DNA of 64,000 nucleotides from Trichobilharzia regenti (GCA_944472135.2 OX235266.1:19238186-19302185); one strand, 5' to 3'. Counted from the stretch's first letter, positions 23,635-36,065 are shown. A program made the numbers and translations. Notes: generated by a model from the letters alone, not told the origin.

Positions 23635-23970
23635 TGATTGCATGGAGGATTTCATCATGAGCTGACATCAGTTAGGGAACCACTGGAAAACCTAAGAGTA
23701 CTGGACAGCTGTTTCGTTCTAGTTTGGGACTCTTTATCAGTACGCACCCACATCACAGGGCTCGAACCCAGGACCTTCTAGTTACGTGGCGAGCCATTGG
23801 GACCCGATCCAATAATCTTTGGATTCTAACTTCTGCCAAATCACGACCATTTCGCAATGTCTTCTTCGACGACTTACTACCTCATCTTTAATCTGCTGTA
23901 CCCTACTGATTACGGCTTTCCACTTGAACCCCAGGTTAACTGCCTGAACAGGGCCAGTGGCTAGTGAGCA
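23635..23970 (-). mobile_element. SINE-H copy
   Basis: Nearly full length in reverse: 3' end GACATCAGTTAGGGAACC, hammerhead 23699-23745, B box CTCGAACCC (about 23764), A-box region near 23795 and 5' part to about 23965. The core reads CTGATAAAGAG on the sense strand, so the G of CTGATGA and the helix spacing are lost. Confidence 0.8.
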
Positions 23971-24109
23971 TCAGAATAATTTTCAAGTACTTGAAAAGAA
24001 TAACTGTCATTTAAGAGTCTAAAATCAGTTTGAAGATCAATCAAATGAAGTCAAAACGAAGAACATGATTTTCAAAACTACTGCCAAGTTAGACATTGAG
24101 TCTATGTGG

Positions 24110-24985
24110 TCGGGAGGCTTCTCTCCGAAATCATTTCAAACAGACTAATGCAGACGTTGATTTCCCACAAACTGGAAGATATGCAAGTGAAATGCAACAA
24201 GTTGGCGATAGAAGAAGCATCAAACATAGGAAGGAGTTCAAGTGAACATAGATAAAACAGAGGTGTTGAAGATTCCCGGCCAACACAACACCAACAACAA
24301 CAACAACAGACAACAATCAGCCAGCATAAATGAGAGGAACCAGAAAGAAACAACCTCCTTTACCTACCCACCTGGGAAGCATCGTTTCAACTTCAGGCGG
24401 AACTGACGAGGATATCAAAGCCAGAATCGGAAAAGCAAGACAAGCTTTCATGACTCTCAAGTCTGTGTGGAGGTCAACAGCACTCAGATAAGATCCGGAC
24501 TTTCAAATACAATGTGAAGTCCGTCAGTGCTATTATACGGATCCGAGACTTGGCGAGTCATATAGAGCATCTCAAACAAACTTCAGACCTTCATTTACAG
24601 TTGTCTTCGCTCAATACTCAAGATCAGATGGACAGCAAGAAAATATCAGGAACAGGGATCTCTGGCAATGAGCGAACCAACTGAGCAGGAACCGATTGTG
24701 AAACAAATAGGCAGGAAGAAATGGAGATGGATTGGCTGGCCATACACTGAGGAAACCATCAAGTGACATCACTAGACAAGCCATGGCTCGAGTGGAACCC
24801 GGAAGGGAAGCGGTGAGTTGGTAGTCAGTGTAAGTGTGACTTGGAGGAGGTCATGTGAAGAAGAGATGAAAGCATGGGGACAGACTTGTAGCGGGGCGAA
24901 AATGTTGTCAGAAAACAGAAGGCAATGGAGATGCGTCTCGGAATACCTATGTTCCTCTAAGAATGAAAGGATATAATAATAATGC
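24110..24985 (+). mobile_element. RTE 3' fragment
   Basis: The plus strand starts near the RT motif C region. The Q-encoding CAACAACAAC run lies at 24286-24310, then SQDKLS/KARQAF at 24430-24460, the GSETW region at 24540 and IRW at 24625. The end is ATAATAATGC near 24985. It carries CAAT after TCTCTGG (24665-24668) and an exact TGGC duplication (24733-24740), both frame-breaking. Confidence 0.8.
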
Positions 24986-25009
24986 AGACGTTTATCTCCA
25001 TCTGCTCTC

Positions 25010-25270
25010 ATCAGTTCATACTGATGATCAAAAAATATGGCAACGAACCAATCAAGGACCTACTCCGAAACAAATATTGAGAAGAAATTAGAGGTGGATC
25101 GAACAGACTCTGAGGAAACCATTCGAAGACATCACGCTTCAGGCAAATCCTCACGTGGAACTGTAATGGAAAGTGGCTAGTCAGGTGTTCATCAGTGAAT
25201 TGGAGGAGGTCATGTGAGGACTGCAGAGAATGGACTGTTGATTCCTTATCTTCTAAATGAAACCCAAGGG
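25010..25270 (+). mobile_element. RTE 3' scrap
   Basis: It begins near the QQICRRKWRW region (AAACAAATATTGAGAAGAAA) and ends at TATATACATATATATG. It abuts the previous RTE copy but is a separate insertion or duplicate, because the same region occurs again. Confidence 0.65.
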
Positions 25271-27505
25271 AATTATATACATATATATGTATTGATCGAC
25301 GTCTGATTTCCACAATATCCTTACTGAGGGAAAGAAAATAAACAAGAATTAATACCAGGAAATAAATTAAATATAAATAAGTAAACAAATAAAGGAAACT
25401 GAAGTTAGATTGCATCAAAACAAGGGAAGTAAATGTAAACATATCACCATGGTTACACACTTATGAGTATATTGATATTATTAAAATATTACAAATGTTG
25501 TTTGTAACTCCCTTCAGGATATAGCAGTGTTGATGAAACCAACGGGGTAAAAAAATACGCAAAAAGGTCACACATACACACACATAAACAAAGTGAAATG
25601 AAAAAGTTTGTCCCACAAACTCTCAAATTGAGAAAGATATTTGTTTGTTTTTATTCTTTACACACCCAGGTTTACAATATTCTTCCTTGTTTAACGTTTA
25701 ATTGAATTTATCCTAACTGGGTAGGACACCACCTATTTATTACCTAAAAATACCACAATGTTTATCTCAAGATTATTGAGTAAGTTAGGTGGGTCAGGCT
25801 CATTCCATTTCAAACTGTCAGCCAAAATAAACGTCTTGTTATTTTGGTAAAACCTACTGGTGACTCATCAAGTGAGATATTATTGTGCCAGAGTCTTTTC
25901 AGGAGTATACAAAGACCGTTTTAGACAGCAAACTTATATCTGTCACTCTCTAGACGACGAATGATTGTGACTTAAACGAAAGATAAGGTAGATAGTCTTT
26001 CCACGTCTATGAGTATTTATGAATTCAACTGAACCTAAGGCGACAGTTATGTTGTGCGTACTACTAGATAGCTCAGTCAACTTGTTGCTGAACATCTCCT
26101 GTCGTGATTCGGCAAAAGACGGACAGAAACTACTTGTAGCTCCATACTGTCACTTTAAGTTGATAGTGGTCGTCTGGTGGAGAAAACCAAAGCATTCAAG
26201 GTGATTCGTCATGTCCCACCAATTCTCTTCACTGGACGCCTTATTCATCGACTGCACATAGATGAGTGTGATAGGCATTCGAACTATTAGGCCTTATCAA
26301 TGCATTCAAAAGACGTTCGTATAGCCATTATCCATCCCTTGGCCTATTAAGACCTAAACCAACTGATGACATCACCATCACCTCTTACTTATGTTTTTTA
26401 ATCCTTCTATTATCATCCCTTAATCTTACCACATCTTCCTTGGAACATGGTTTATTTACTTCACTTACAATCCAGCATCACTTAATTGATCAATTTGTTT
26501 TTCTTAGCCTTTATTGACCACTTCTACGTGAACATTTGTTTGTTTAATCAAGCTATTTTTTTATTATTCTTGTTACCACAGATCGCTCCACTTTTTCACC
26601 CTCGTTAGTGATAGAATCACTAATCTTATTATGACTAATCACACAATCTTAGCATCCTATTGACTAATCACCCAGGTTTGTTTTTATATTATTATTTATT
26701 TTTATGTAGATATGTAGAGTTAGGCCTGATGAGATCTAATTGAATACGATCTTCTTCGCTTAAATATGTTGTTCTAAACCTTTTTAATGGGAATATTTGA
26801 TATTTTGAAGTCAGATAATTATTAATGGTTTGAATCTTATTGCCGATGACCCCAATTCGTTGTATATTATGAACTGGTAAGTAACCAAGAATATATTCAG
26901 GCTTTCCTGCCGATCGCCTGCTAACTAACATCTTTTTTATTTCAAAAATTGTGCCAAAATGAAGAGTATTCTGGAGTGATAACTGCACCTCAGAATGACT
27001 GGTGAAACTTCGTCAACACCAACAATATAATCTATACGCATGATACTGGTGATTACTCTCGCTCTCGTCCAGTGGCCACTCAACATAATCACTCCATCGC
27101 CTCAGAAGACTGTCAAACGTGGGTCTGAACGGCCCAATTTTATTTATGTTTCCGCCTTCAGCGTTGACTAATTGAGGTCCAATTCTCAGAGGGGATATAA
27201 ATCCGTTTAAGGTTGGGAGTCAGCAGTGTTGACGACTAAAATCTAGACCCACTAGTTCCTGCAGATTGCTTTCACCTATTTAACACAACATTTACTCTTG
27301 TACTCACGTGAATACCGATATGCAAACGCGAAACTAATCACTCAGAGTTTTAGAGAGTTATCTCTCAGGCTTCTGAATTACTCAGTCATATATGAGGGCA
27401 AGGTGTGTGATGTGTGTGATCCAAATTTCCTTATCAGTCGTTTGAGAACGAATATAGTTAGTGTAATGAAGATTTTCACGACTAAATGAAAACCAGAGGA
27501 TACTA
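25271..27505. other. Long unassigned stretch with one orphan frame
   Basis: No RTE, PLE or SINE sequence recognised. The minus frame 26692-26988 (98 codons, with SRRSAGKPEYILGYLPVHNI) is the best open frame; I cannot assign it. 27120-27240 is less AT-rich (GGGTCTGAACGGCCCAATT; GAGGGGATATAAATCC contains a TATA-like string near 27198), which could be a promoter or LTR-like end, but no partner repeat is seen. Confidence 0.35.
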
Positions 27506-27509
27506 GACT

Positions 27510-27560
27510 GTTGTTTTGTCCGGGTCTGCTACTCTTCAGCAGTGCATACTGCCAACCCCA
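27510..27560 (-). repeat. SINE-H hammerhead scrap
   Basis: Sense strand CTGCTGAAGAGT..CCCGGACAAAAC: the helix II and core layout of SINE-H is recognisable, but GAAA has become CAAAA. No tRNA-like part follows. Confidence 0.45.
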
Positions 27561-28245
27561 TCCACCTGGGGTGATGATGAAAATCCGAAATCACAGATAT
27601 GTGAGAAGAAACAAAGGAGGGGGTTGGAAATATTATTCTGACAAGTAACCCTTGGTTTTCAAATCGAATAACCAAAGGGGATTCAAAGTAATAATAAATA
27701 AATTTTAGATACATAAACTGGTCTAAAACTTATTATGACTAATGTCTCTACAAATTTAAACACATGGCCAAAACATGTTTTACAAAAAGGCTTTAAGCGT
27801 GCTACTACTTTGCGATAAACGACATTTGGAATCCACTTCAAGGATCAATTAAGGTAAGAGACTTCATTTATTACTTTAGTAGCTTAAGAGAAAATCTGTT
27901 CCCCGAGTGGATAATATTGATATAATCGTTTACTGTAAACTGGATGATACATCCGCTTAGAGTTTGTCGTCTAGAATGACAACAAATCTGTACATAACCT
28001 AAATCTCACATACTCCACTAAATAACATTACTGTTTATATCGACAATATTCAAATTTATTTAGCCAGCGGATCACAATCACCAGTGAGCGTTTGGTTCTC
28101 TCACTGTTTGGACATATCAGCCGCGAACTGACCACAATTAATGAATATTGTTATACGCGTCAACGGACGAGGAAATCATGAAATATATGCTTTATCAGTT
28201 TAAACGTAGTTCGTCAAAAAGCGTTGACTTTTAGGAACTTGAATG
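27561..28245. other. Unassigned stretch
   Basis: No feature recognised. Confidence 0.3.
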
Positions 28246-28249
28246 ATTT

Positions 28250-28420
28250 CAGATTAGAACTCATCAAGAATCACAAAAAACCAGGGAGTACTGAGTGGAC
28301 ATCCCGTCTTAGTTTATGAGGCTTCATTAGTAAACAACCATGGCTCTACGCATATAATATCGTACTGAAGGCCATCATATTGAGACGTGAGCACGTCACG
28401 ATTCAGCCGCTAGAATGAAA
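28250..28420 (-). repeat. Diverged SINE-H fragment
   Basis: CAGGGAGTACTGAGTGGACATC followed by CGTCTTAGTTTATGAGGCTTC keeps the order of the SINE-H 3' half, with insertions in the ribozyme. Confidence 0.45.
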
Positions 28421-28904
28421 TTCAATTAACCATGAAGTTTAGTCGATTGGGGATGCATAGCGCCACTACAGAAGCGGTTGGATCCACGTGTTAAACGCGG
28501 AAATCTGAGTATGAAAGACGTTTGTTTAGTCACTGAACCTATAATGAATCTAGAACTTACTTGACTCCTTCTCAATTTTATTTGAGCTCTACTCAACCTC
28601 ATTGATTAAATTACGCCATCTAGTTTGGTTATTTAACTTTATTTCACTTTTTACCCCACTAATTGAGTAACTGTTATGTAAAACTTATATTCCTTATGAC
28701 ACATTTTTGGAAACACTTTGTATTTTAGTTGGGGAATTTTCTGCATGTATGCACTTGAGCAGATTGGGAAGGATATAGTTGAAAAGATTGGCTATTTTTT
28801 GAAGACATCCCGGTGTTTGGGTCACGGGTTGATATTACAACAGAATTGTAAACTAGGACAAAATATTTATGTGGTGCTCCTCTGTTTTCAATAGTTCCCT
28901 AACT
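28421..28904. other. Unassigned stretch
   Basis: No feature recognised. Confidence 0.3.
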
Positions 28905-29290
28905 GTGTGCGTCGGTGACACAGCGCCGACCATGCACATTTTTTATTTTTTATTTTTTTTTTATTTTTGGTTACAGCTTGATTCCACACCGTATTTTTGG
29001 TACAAGTATGGAATTTTCAGCATGGATATCGGTAGCCCAAATTTCGCAGGCCGACCATAGATATCAGGTGTGCGTCGGCGTGGGCTCGAACCCAGGACCA
29101 TATGCATGGTCGGCTAGAGTCCTAACCACTGTGCCACCGACGCACATGTTCTTGGGTTCGACTCCCTGCTGACGCACACTTGATATCTATGGTCGGTCTG
29201 CAAAATTTGAGCTACCGATATCACATGCTGAAAATTCCATACCTGTACCAAAAAATACAGTGTGGAATCAAGCTGTAATCAAAAAAATAT
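28905..29290. mobile_element. SINE-A inserted in reverse into another SINE-A
   Basis: The host copy is plus strand, split into 28905-28939 and 29148-29290. The inserted copy is minus strand (28940-29141), with its A-tail reading as the T-run at 28940-28968 and its head ending CTAACCACTGTGCCACCGAC. GCACAT occurs at 28934-28939 and 29142-29147 and is a likely 6-bp target duplication, though it overlaps the SINE's own first bases. The insert keeps both boxes; the host lost part of its A-box region before the insertion site. Confidence 0.85.
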
Positions 29291-30105
29291 TTATATTCTT
29301 TCATGATGAAATGTAGCCTTAAAAAAGCAGCATGCTTATCAGAATGTATTATGCACTGGAAACACTTGCACTTGAAACGAGGAGGTAGGATAAGGGATGA
29401 TATGAATCAGAAGATATGTTGCCTAGGAAGTGTTTCATGAATTTATCAGCCATCCAAGTAGTTTTTTCAACCTGCGAGGGAATAGTTGGCCAAGTTATTC
29501 GCAGACCTACACAACTTTCGGGTACCTAGCCTGTCATATGCTCTGAAGGTGTTCTCATGATTTTTGCTGCCAGATCTGCCAATGGCGATGGGATAGTACG
29601 CGACCTATTGGTTTTGTGCAAGGTTTGAAGAAGGCTGTGTGCTATGCGCATGCGCGTCGCACTGATAATGCTTATTCACAGACCTTTGATTTTTAATTTA
29701 GATGCTTTCACTTGTGGAAAGGCCGAAAGATGAATGGCCGAAAATGTATTAAAAACGATTCATTCACGTGACAGCGGATGGAAATGACCAATAAGGTCTT
29801 GTAGGCACTCACTATGCGTTTCTCACTCAGTAAAAGTGTGGCAGAGGAGTAGTCTCAAGAGCATCAGTTTCAATCTTTACAGTAACTCCACTTTAGCTTC
29901 AGTACAAGTCAACATCACCACCGTGAATAAATAAATATGTGTATGTGTGTATGTGTAGACAATTCAGTAAATAGATAACTAGATCAAATCTTAAAAGTTA
30001 CGTAATACTAAAGGTGAAGTGGACAGATGGATTATCAAAGTTTAAATAAATATCATTAAAGCGAGAAGGAAATGGCGAATAAGAAAGGGTAGGAGGGTTT
30101 TGAAT
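29291..30105. other. Unassigned stretch with a GC-rich NRF-1-like motif
   Basis: 29300-29400 weakly resembles the hammerhead-type fragment at 15225. TGCGCATGCGCG at 29645-29656 is a perfect match to the bilaterian NRF-1 consensus in otherwise AT-rich DNA, but no gene start is visible beside it. 29990-30070 resembles 63830-63960 and may be a PLE 3' flank. Confidence 0.35.
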
Positions 30106-30109
30106 AGAA

Positions 30110-30490
30110 TTCACACAAGCCAAGTGAGAGGCAAAGGTAGAACAATCTTCGCTTGCATGCAAAGACTAGGATTGTTCTCTCGAATTAATTTCCATAACTT
30201 TGGAGATGTGAAAAAGTCGGGTTCGAATTCCATTTGAAAGGCTTGGTGGAATGCGATAGATAACTTTGAAGGCACTACTTCTGTCCACTTGGTGACCACT
30301 ATCATCAGTCGAATGAGACAAAATAAACCTTCTTATAGATTTTATTTAACCTTTTCCGGACCATGAAGGAAAATGCTCATTGAAGCGTCTGTTAAGCTGT
30401 CTAGTTTTCCGCCCTATATAGCTCTCTCCACAGAAGCAACTAAATTTGTGGAGACACATAGAAGTGGCACACCTGGGTAGCTTGTCTTTT
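30110..30490 (-). mobile_element. PLE GIY-YIG domain and tail
   Basis: The minus strand reads SMCLHKFSCFCGESYIGRKT (about 30400-30460), then NRRFNEHFPSW, then a DSGHQVDRSS-type tail with a parallel frame at 30111-30305 ending PSLCMQAKIVLPLPL. Cys pair, YIG, Arg and EH motifs of the PLE nuclease are all visible. A frame change separates nuclease and tail. Confidence 0.8.
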
Positions 30491-30885
30491 ACTTAAGCAA
30501 TCATAATTGGTAGGTTGGAAAATGATAGAGAGACAGACAGACATCTAGATGAGTACCACAAATACATCTTCATTAAGTGACAGTGTACAGCATGTGGCTG
30601 GGTCATTCAAGGAGACCTGACTTTCAGGGAAATAAAAACTTAAGATCTTCAAATGTATCGGAATGATCCTATGAAATGCATAATGCTATCATATTTCCTT
30701 ATATATACCACTTGCAATACAAGTGTAGACATAAGAAAATCACTAGAGTGTGAAAAGGAATGATCCGTAAAACCGCGAAGGTGAAAAAAAAAGCCAAATA
30801 AAATAGAAGTATAAAAAAAGAGATGGAGGGCATTTGAAACAATTCACAACTCAGAGAAAGGGGTTGCATACTGGTGTTTATGAGG
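30491..30885. other. Unassigned stretch
   Basis: No feature recognised; a GACAGACAGACA run lies near 30531-30543. Confidence 0.3.
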
Positions 30886-30889
30886 AACT

Positions 30890-31300
30890 GAAACACTCTA
30901 ATAAATACTTAGGCTTTTATTCATCCCATCCAGAATCCGTAAAGATAAGCATAATTGGGCCAAGAGCCTACTAATAAGCCAGGAGACTTATGAAATGAAA
31001 TCAAACAAATAGAAGAAATATCACTAGTGAATAACTAACTATTCACCAAAATCTATCCAAAAACATATATGATGACCCATAGAAAACTAAGATTAGCAGT
31101 AAAAATGACGAAATTAAAGAAAACAGTACAGAATTCAAAGCCTCTTTAGCAGTGCCATATGAGGGAAGAAACTTCAGATGCCTTATGTAGGATGCTTAAT
31201 GAAGCTAGAATCAGGCTGGCAGTCAAACCAACCGACACTCATAGAGATAAACTTTGTCGGCTGAACGACCCAACAGATTCAATTAAGAAAAATAATATAA
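30890..31300 (+). mobile_element. PLE linker fragment
   Basis: AVPYEG-like sequence (near 31152) leads into LCRMLNEARIRLAVKPTDTH and LCRLNDPTDSIKK (31180-31290). This matches the segment between RT and GIY-YIG in PLEs, which reads as SEALxRIL..FKP..LL..PKD. It stops before the nuclease. Confidence 0.6.
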
Positions 31301-31695
31301 TTGTTATGTACTCGTCGCCAAATTATTGTTATGTACTGGTCGAGAATTGACTAGTCCTGAAGCAAGAAAGACGGGAATCAGAAGACCACTAGGCTTGCAA
31401 TGATACTTATATTTTCCAAAAACACAAGGAGAATCAATACGTCCCACAAGAGTGTGAGAGCAAAAATATATATGAATGTCCGAACAAGTGTGTGAACACA
31501 AGTGTGAGAGCAAATATCCACAATGAACAAATCAATAGACAGTCTTAACATGATTGGCTAATTATAATGGAATATCGATCCATACATACATAGCAAAATA
31601 TATCAGACTGCCAAACAAACACACAATTTATATGGATACATGTCACCATGAACAGACTGTCAAACAAACACACATATTATATGGATATATATATC
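31301..31695. repeat. Short local tandem duplications
   Basis: TTGTTATGTACT repeats at 31300 and 31325. GTGTGAGAGCAAA repeats at 31452 and 31502. CAAACAAACACACA with TTATATGGATA repeats at 31612 and 31664. All are two-copy and diverged. No gene. Confidence 0.5.
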
Positions 31696-33000
31696 AATAA
31701 TTTACCAAATACCATGTACCGACTGTGAGGTAGGTCAGTTACTAGTAGATCGGGGTCAATTAGATTATTGGGACATAACAATTTAGATAGACTTAGAATG
31801 ATCTACCCTGCCAAGTTAAATAACTGAGAAAACAGAGCTTAGTCATGACACTGTATCCCCTTGCATGTAATCACACAAAAAGGTGAGTGGGACAGCGTGA
31901 TAGCATTAGAAAGTAAGTTTAGTGAGGCGGAGATGGAGAGCGGTTAATCACTGATGCTTTGTTTATCAACTCAACACCATAAACGTGCATTGAGAATGAC
32001 ACAACGCCTATACTGGAGATCTGGAAAGTAGCTACAAGCAAAAAAGTGAATTTGGGGAGACAGAACAGGGACAAAAATATATAAAAGACAAATTGTGAAA
32101 CCTTGTGAGTAAAATTAATATGGTTAATTTTTAAATATTTATGCTTGAAACATCATGCAGTTGTTAACACTGCATCGCTGTGTGACACTTAAGGTAAACA
32201 TTTTTAATATGGAATTATATTCAACCAAAGTGCACAAGTCTTACACTTGAATTCAGAGTAAGGGTATTAAATGGGGTCAACTATTTGCAAAGTACACATA
32301 TATGGTTTTATTTCAGAAATCCCAGAAAGACATTATTCTTTATTGTGCTACACTTTTGATCGCCTTCTTCATACTATTTATGGTGACAAGTTGGACATAA
32401 TATCAATGGTTTGAAATAATTCAGCTATGGACTAAGTCATTCTAGGTGAATTACTGACTAGATCTGTCATAGACATACGAAGGGGCTGTTCAGTGATCAA
32501 AATATGCGTATAACATTCTCATCACAAAGAAACAATCAATGCGTGCTTCTCTGTAGCTTAGCGAACTTCTGTGACCGATGCCCAGTTCAAAAATGCGTTT
32601 CAACAATAAAAATACTGAAACACTATTGAGAATGATAGATTATATCAAAGAAATAAAACTACCTCAACAAAACTGTCTAGCGGCCATATATTTCAGTAGT
32701 GTAGTAGGCATGAAATGTAAATATAATTTTGAATTACTAAACAATCGGTAGGATTATTATCAAAAAGATGGGATCAAAAACTCTGTTCGCGTAAGAATCC
32801 AGCAGAACAAAATACGTTTCCAGTAGACAGTCTAAGACCGAGCAGGTCACACCACGGCCCAAACTGGACTTAACTCAGACAAAACCACCGTAGTAAGACA
32901 ACAAACCACCATCACACAACAGTGAAAAGAAGCATTATAAATAGGGATCAAGCAAAACCTAAGAGCAATTTTAGGATTTAAGTCAAAGGGATATATGTAA
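31696..33000. other. Unassigned stretch
   Basis: No coding frame above 60 codons is convincing and no known repeat was seen. Confidence 0.3.
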
Positions 33001-33004
33001 ATGT

Positions 33005-33465
33005 AGTGAGAAAATTAGCAGAGTGTGGAACTCGTAGACCTTTAGATCAAGTCCTAGTGGCCTAATGGTCCACAAACTCACTTCGTAACCAAAACGCTCT
33101 CTGCTCAAGCGCCTGAATAGTTCAAAACCCTGACGAAAAATCTGCCTAATACTAGCAGGTTTTCCAATGGTCCTCTAAGTGATGTCGACTCCTAATCAAT
33201 CCTGTAACCAGTCACACCCATGGAAACTGACACTTTATAAGCTGAAAGGATTCACTATTAGTTGACATCAGTCAGAGAACCATTGGAAAACTTTGGAGTA
33301 CTGGACAGCTGTTTCGTTGGCCTAGTTCGGGATTCTTCAGAACCCGCCGAGGTTCGAACCCAGGACCTTCTGGTTCAAAGGCCAGCCCGTAGAACATTTG
33401 GCCATTGCCACTCTATCCAATGGCTCATGAATTCTAAATTCTGATGTCATCTCACCATGAGACTT
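33005..33465. mobile_element. Two SINE-H copies, plus then minus
   Basis: The plus copy (33005-33235) is strongly decayed: A-box-like GTGGCCTAATGG, with the ribozyme reduced to CTGACGAAAAATC. The minus copy (33240-33465) is better: GTACTGGACAGCTGTTTC and B box GGTTCGAACCC, but its core is CTGAAGA with helix I lost and three extra bases in stem II. This is the only locus seen where the plus copy precedes the minus copy. Confidence 0.7.
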
Positions 33466-33910
33466 TCTGACCAATCAAATATAATCCCTAAAAAACCAAT
33501 ATTTGAAAATAAAGCGTGATAACCAAAAAATTAGTTGAAACATTCAGATATTTAACAATACTGTAAATACGCTCTTCTAGGATGAATTTTCACATCACTT
33601 ATTCTGCTACAGTCTGTTTGATGTCCAAGTGAGCTAAACGTGGTTATTTACCACCATTATTTGAAATAAAAGGCTCTAAACTACTCATGGCAGTCATTTA
33701 GTAGTACACATATATGAAGCATGGGGCTAAAGTTCAGTTATTTCACCAGCAAAATAAATATTAAGTACCAGAATAGATAAAAACCAGACTACTACTTTGT
33801 CACAGTTAGAGTAACAACGAATTCCTTCAGTACATAGTTTGAAGACTTACAGTGGGTAGGCCCTTGACATATACATACTCCTTTTAGTTGTTAATTTTCC
33901 ATTTCGTAAC
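33466..33910. other. Unassigned stretch
   Basis: No feature recognised. Confidence 0.3.
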
Positions 33911-33914
33911 TCTC

Positions 33915-34225
33915 TACTGTTTAGTTTATAAGGGTTAGTTTTATTTTTACGAGTTGATCACGGATTGATATCAGTTAGAGAACCATTGAAAACCAGGAAG
34001 TACTGGACGGCTGCTGTTTCATCTTAGTTTGGAAATCATCGGTAGTACGCACCCACAATATGTGGTTTGAATCCAGGACCTTCCGGTTAAAAGGCGAGCT
34101 CGTATACCTTCAGCCACTGGGACCCGATTTAATGGCTCATGAATTCTACTGCTGATGATTCCCAAACTGGGATGAAACAGCTATCCAGTAATTCTTGGTT
34201 TTCAATGGTTCTCTAGCTAATATCG
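33915..34225. mobile_element. SINE-H inverted pair, compact
   Basis: The minus copy (33915-34150) is nearly complete with a GGTTTGAATCC B box; its core is CCGATGA and a 3-bp GCT duplication interrupts helix III. At 34150 it switches to the plus-strand ribozyme of a second copy (34147-34225). That ribozyme has an intact CTGATGA and GAAA but a T-T clash at the base of stem II and a damaged helix III (CAGCTATC). Confidence 0.75.
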
Positions 34226-34875
34226 TAGCTTGCCAACCAATGTTTCGTCTTTGTTCCCCTGTCACTCACTCCCTCTCTGCATCTTTAGTCCTGTTGTACT
34301 TCTCCTTCTATAGTAAATAATATTGAAATCACATTACATTGTTTTTAGATATTTTCTTCGTCAACTTTATGCTGTAGAATTATTTCTGAAAGTAGCTTTT
34401 GTTCAGGAGGATTGTGAATAAAGTGGTAGACACCAAGGCTGATAGGTTTCATGCCAGCTCATGTCCCTTCAATAATGGCCCCATACGCTAAGAATCTAAT
34501 ATAGGGTATGTAAGTTGGGTAGCATGTCTGTCCAGCCATCAGGTCTGAAACTAATCTCTGCTTAATTCAAACTCCTTTTGATTCTCTGAATGCATAACCA
34601 CAATCGATAATATCTGATGTCAGTTTTTGTGATATAACATTAAATTAATTAAATCCCTGAAAATCAAAAGTTGAAAGGAACAGAAGTACTCGCAATTTTG
34701 TTTGGAGGAAATCAATACTCGCTTGTTTAGGCATAATCAAATTACTTCAGGATGATAGCTTGTCATTTACATTCTAGTTTTTTTTACATTATAGAGTAAA
34801 CTGTCTAAAAGTTTATAGTTAGGACAAGTTGTTTTGATTGTCTTTTAAATTGCTCAAGGAAATAGTAATATCTTG
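34226..34875. other. Unassigned stretch
   Basis: No feature recognised. Confidence 0.3.
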
Positions 34876-34879
34876 AGAA

Positions 34880-35280
34880 GTCATGGGTTTCAAGTGGAAT
34901 ACAAAGCCTGAAAGGTATAGGTCTATTCTATCATGTTCCTGCAAACCTCTTTATTACGTATAAGTTCTCATTTCCTCCATATTACCCTTGGGCGCACACC
35001 TGACTCACCAATTCCACTTTGAATTCCATTCAAGAGATTCCCTGGCACGAGATGTAACTCAAAGGTCGTTACAGAGTGCACCCGATCCATCTCACCCTCC
35101 TTTAACATACTGTTTAGGCTGTAAGTCCTTGGTTGGTTTGTTAACTGAGGCCATTATCAGTTGTTAATCCTTTTCAACAGGCCATTCGATCTACAATATG
35201 CAGAAAAGTCAGCAGCCGAATAAATTCGTACCAATCTGTTGAAAACGCGTTTTGTAAGCATACAGGAGAACTGTCTGACT
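34880..35280 (-). mobile_element. RTE 3' fragment, old
   Basis: GGGTTTCAAGTGGAATAC near 34885 marks the 3' end. The C-terminal region, QQI region and IRW-like region follow in reverse to about 35250. Strongly diverged compared with the adjacent copy. Confidence 0.65.
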
Positions 35281-35284
35281 TGAA

Positions 35285-36065
35285 ATATTATTATATTTAT
35301 TGTTCCCTTGGGTTCCTAGTGGAACATAGGGCTTCAACTGCACGTCTCCACTTGCTTCTGTCTTCTGCTGTACTTTTCATCTGCATCCATGTTACTTCAT
35401 ACTGTTTCAACTCCTCTTCACACGATCTCCTCCATGTCACCCTTGCACTGACGACCCACTCGCCGCTTCCCTTTGGGCCTGGTTCCACTCGAGCAATGGC
35501 CTAACTCGCGCGCACTGTCACCCAGCGGCCTCCTCAGCGAGCGAGTGTCCAGTCCATCTCCACCTTCTCCTGCATATTTTCTGGGAGATTGGTTTGTTCT
35601 TGTTTTGTTTGTTCCCATAGCTTCTTGTTGGTGATTCTTTCCGGACCGGCCATCTGATCTTCAGTATAGACCCAGCGAAGACAGTTGTTGGTTGATAAAG
35701 GTCTGCAGCACGCTGTTGGAAATATTCTTTGTGACCCGCCCGCCAAGTTTCTGACCCGTTTAGAAGAGCTGACTGACTTGACTTTTCTATTGAAAATCGG
35801 AATTTTGTTGTTGATGCTGAGTGACGTGATGCTGATTTCCAGATTGGTTTCAGGTTGATGAATGTGTTTCTCGCCTTCCTGATTCCCGCTCGATTTGACA
35901 TCCTCGTCCGTTCCAACTGCCTGTAGTTGAGACAATGCTCCCTAGATGAATGAAGTAACCTCTTTTAAATCCCTCCCTTTGATGGTGTTCGGCGCTGGAT
36001 GTTGCTGTTGTTGTTGTTGTTGGTTGGTTATTTTCTTAACCTCTGTCTTGTTTATGTTCACACGG
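35285..36065 (-). mobile_element. RTE 3' fragment, young but riddled with 4-bp insertions
   Basis: Close relative of 5530-6230: long stretches are almost identical, for example CTAGTGGAACATAGGGCTTC and CGATTTGACATCCTCGTCCG. Compared with that copy it has about ten short insertions, mostly 4 nt. Three are exact tandem duplications: GCGA (35537-35544), GTTG (35687-35694) and CTGA (35769-35776). The C-terminal frame is therefore broken repeatedly. The poly-Q (CAA)n site is at 36000-36022 on the reverse strand. Confidence 0.85.

Noticed and set aside
25011..25460. 149-codon minus frame
   Set aside because: The first third is antisense to an RTE scrap and the rest is low-complexity hydrophobic sequence from AT-rich DNA.
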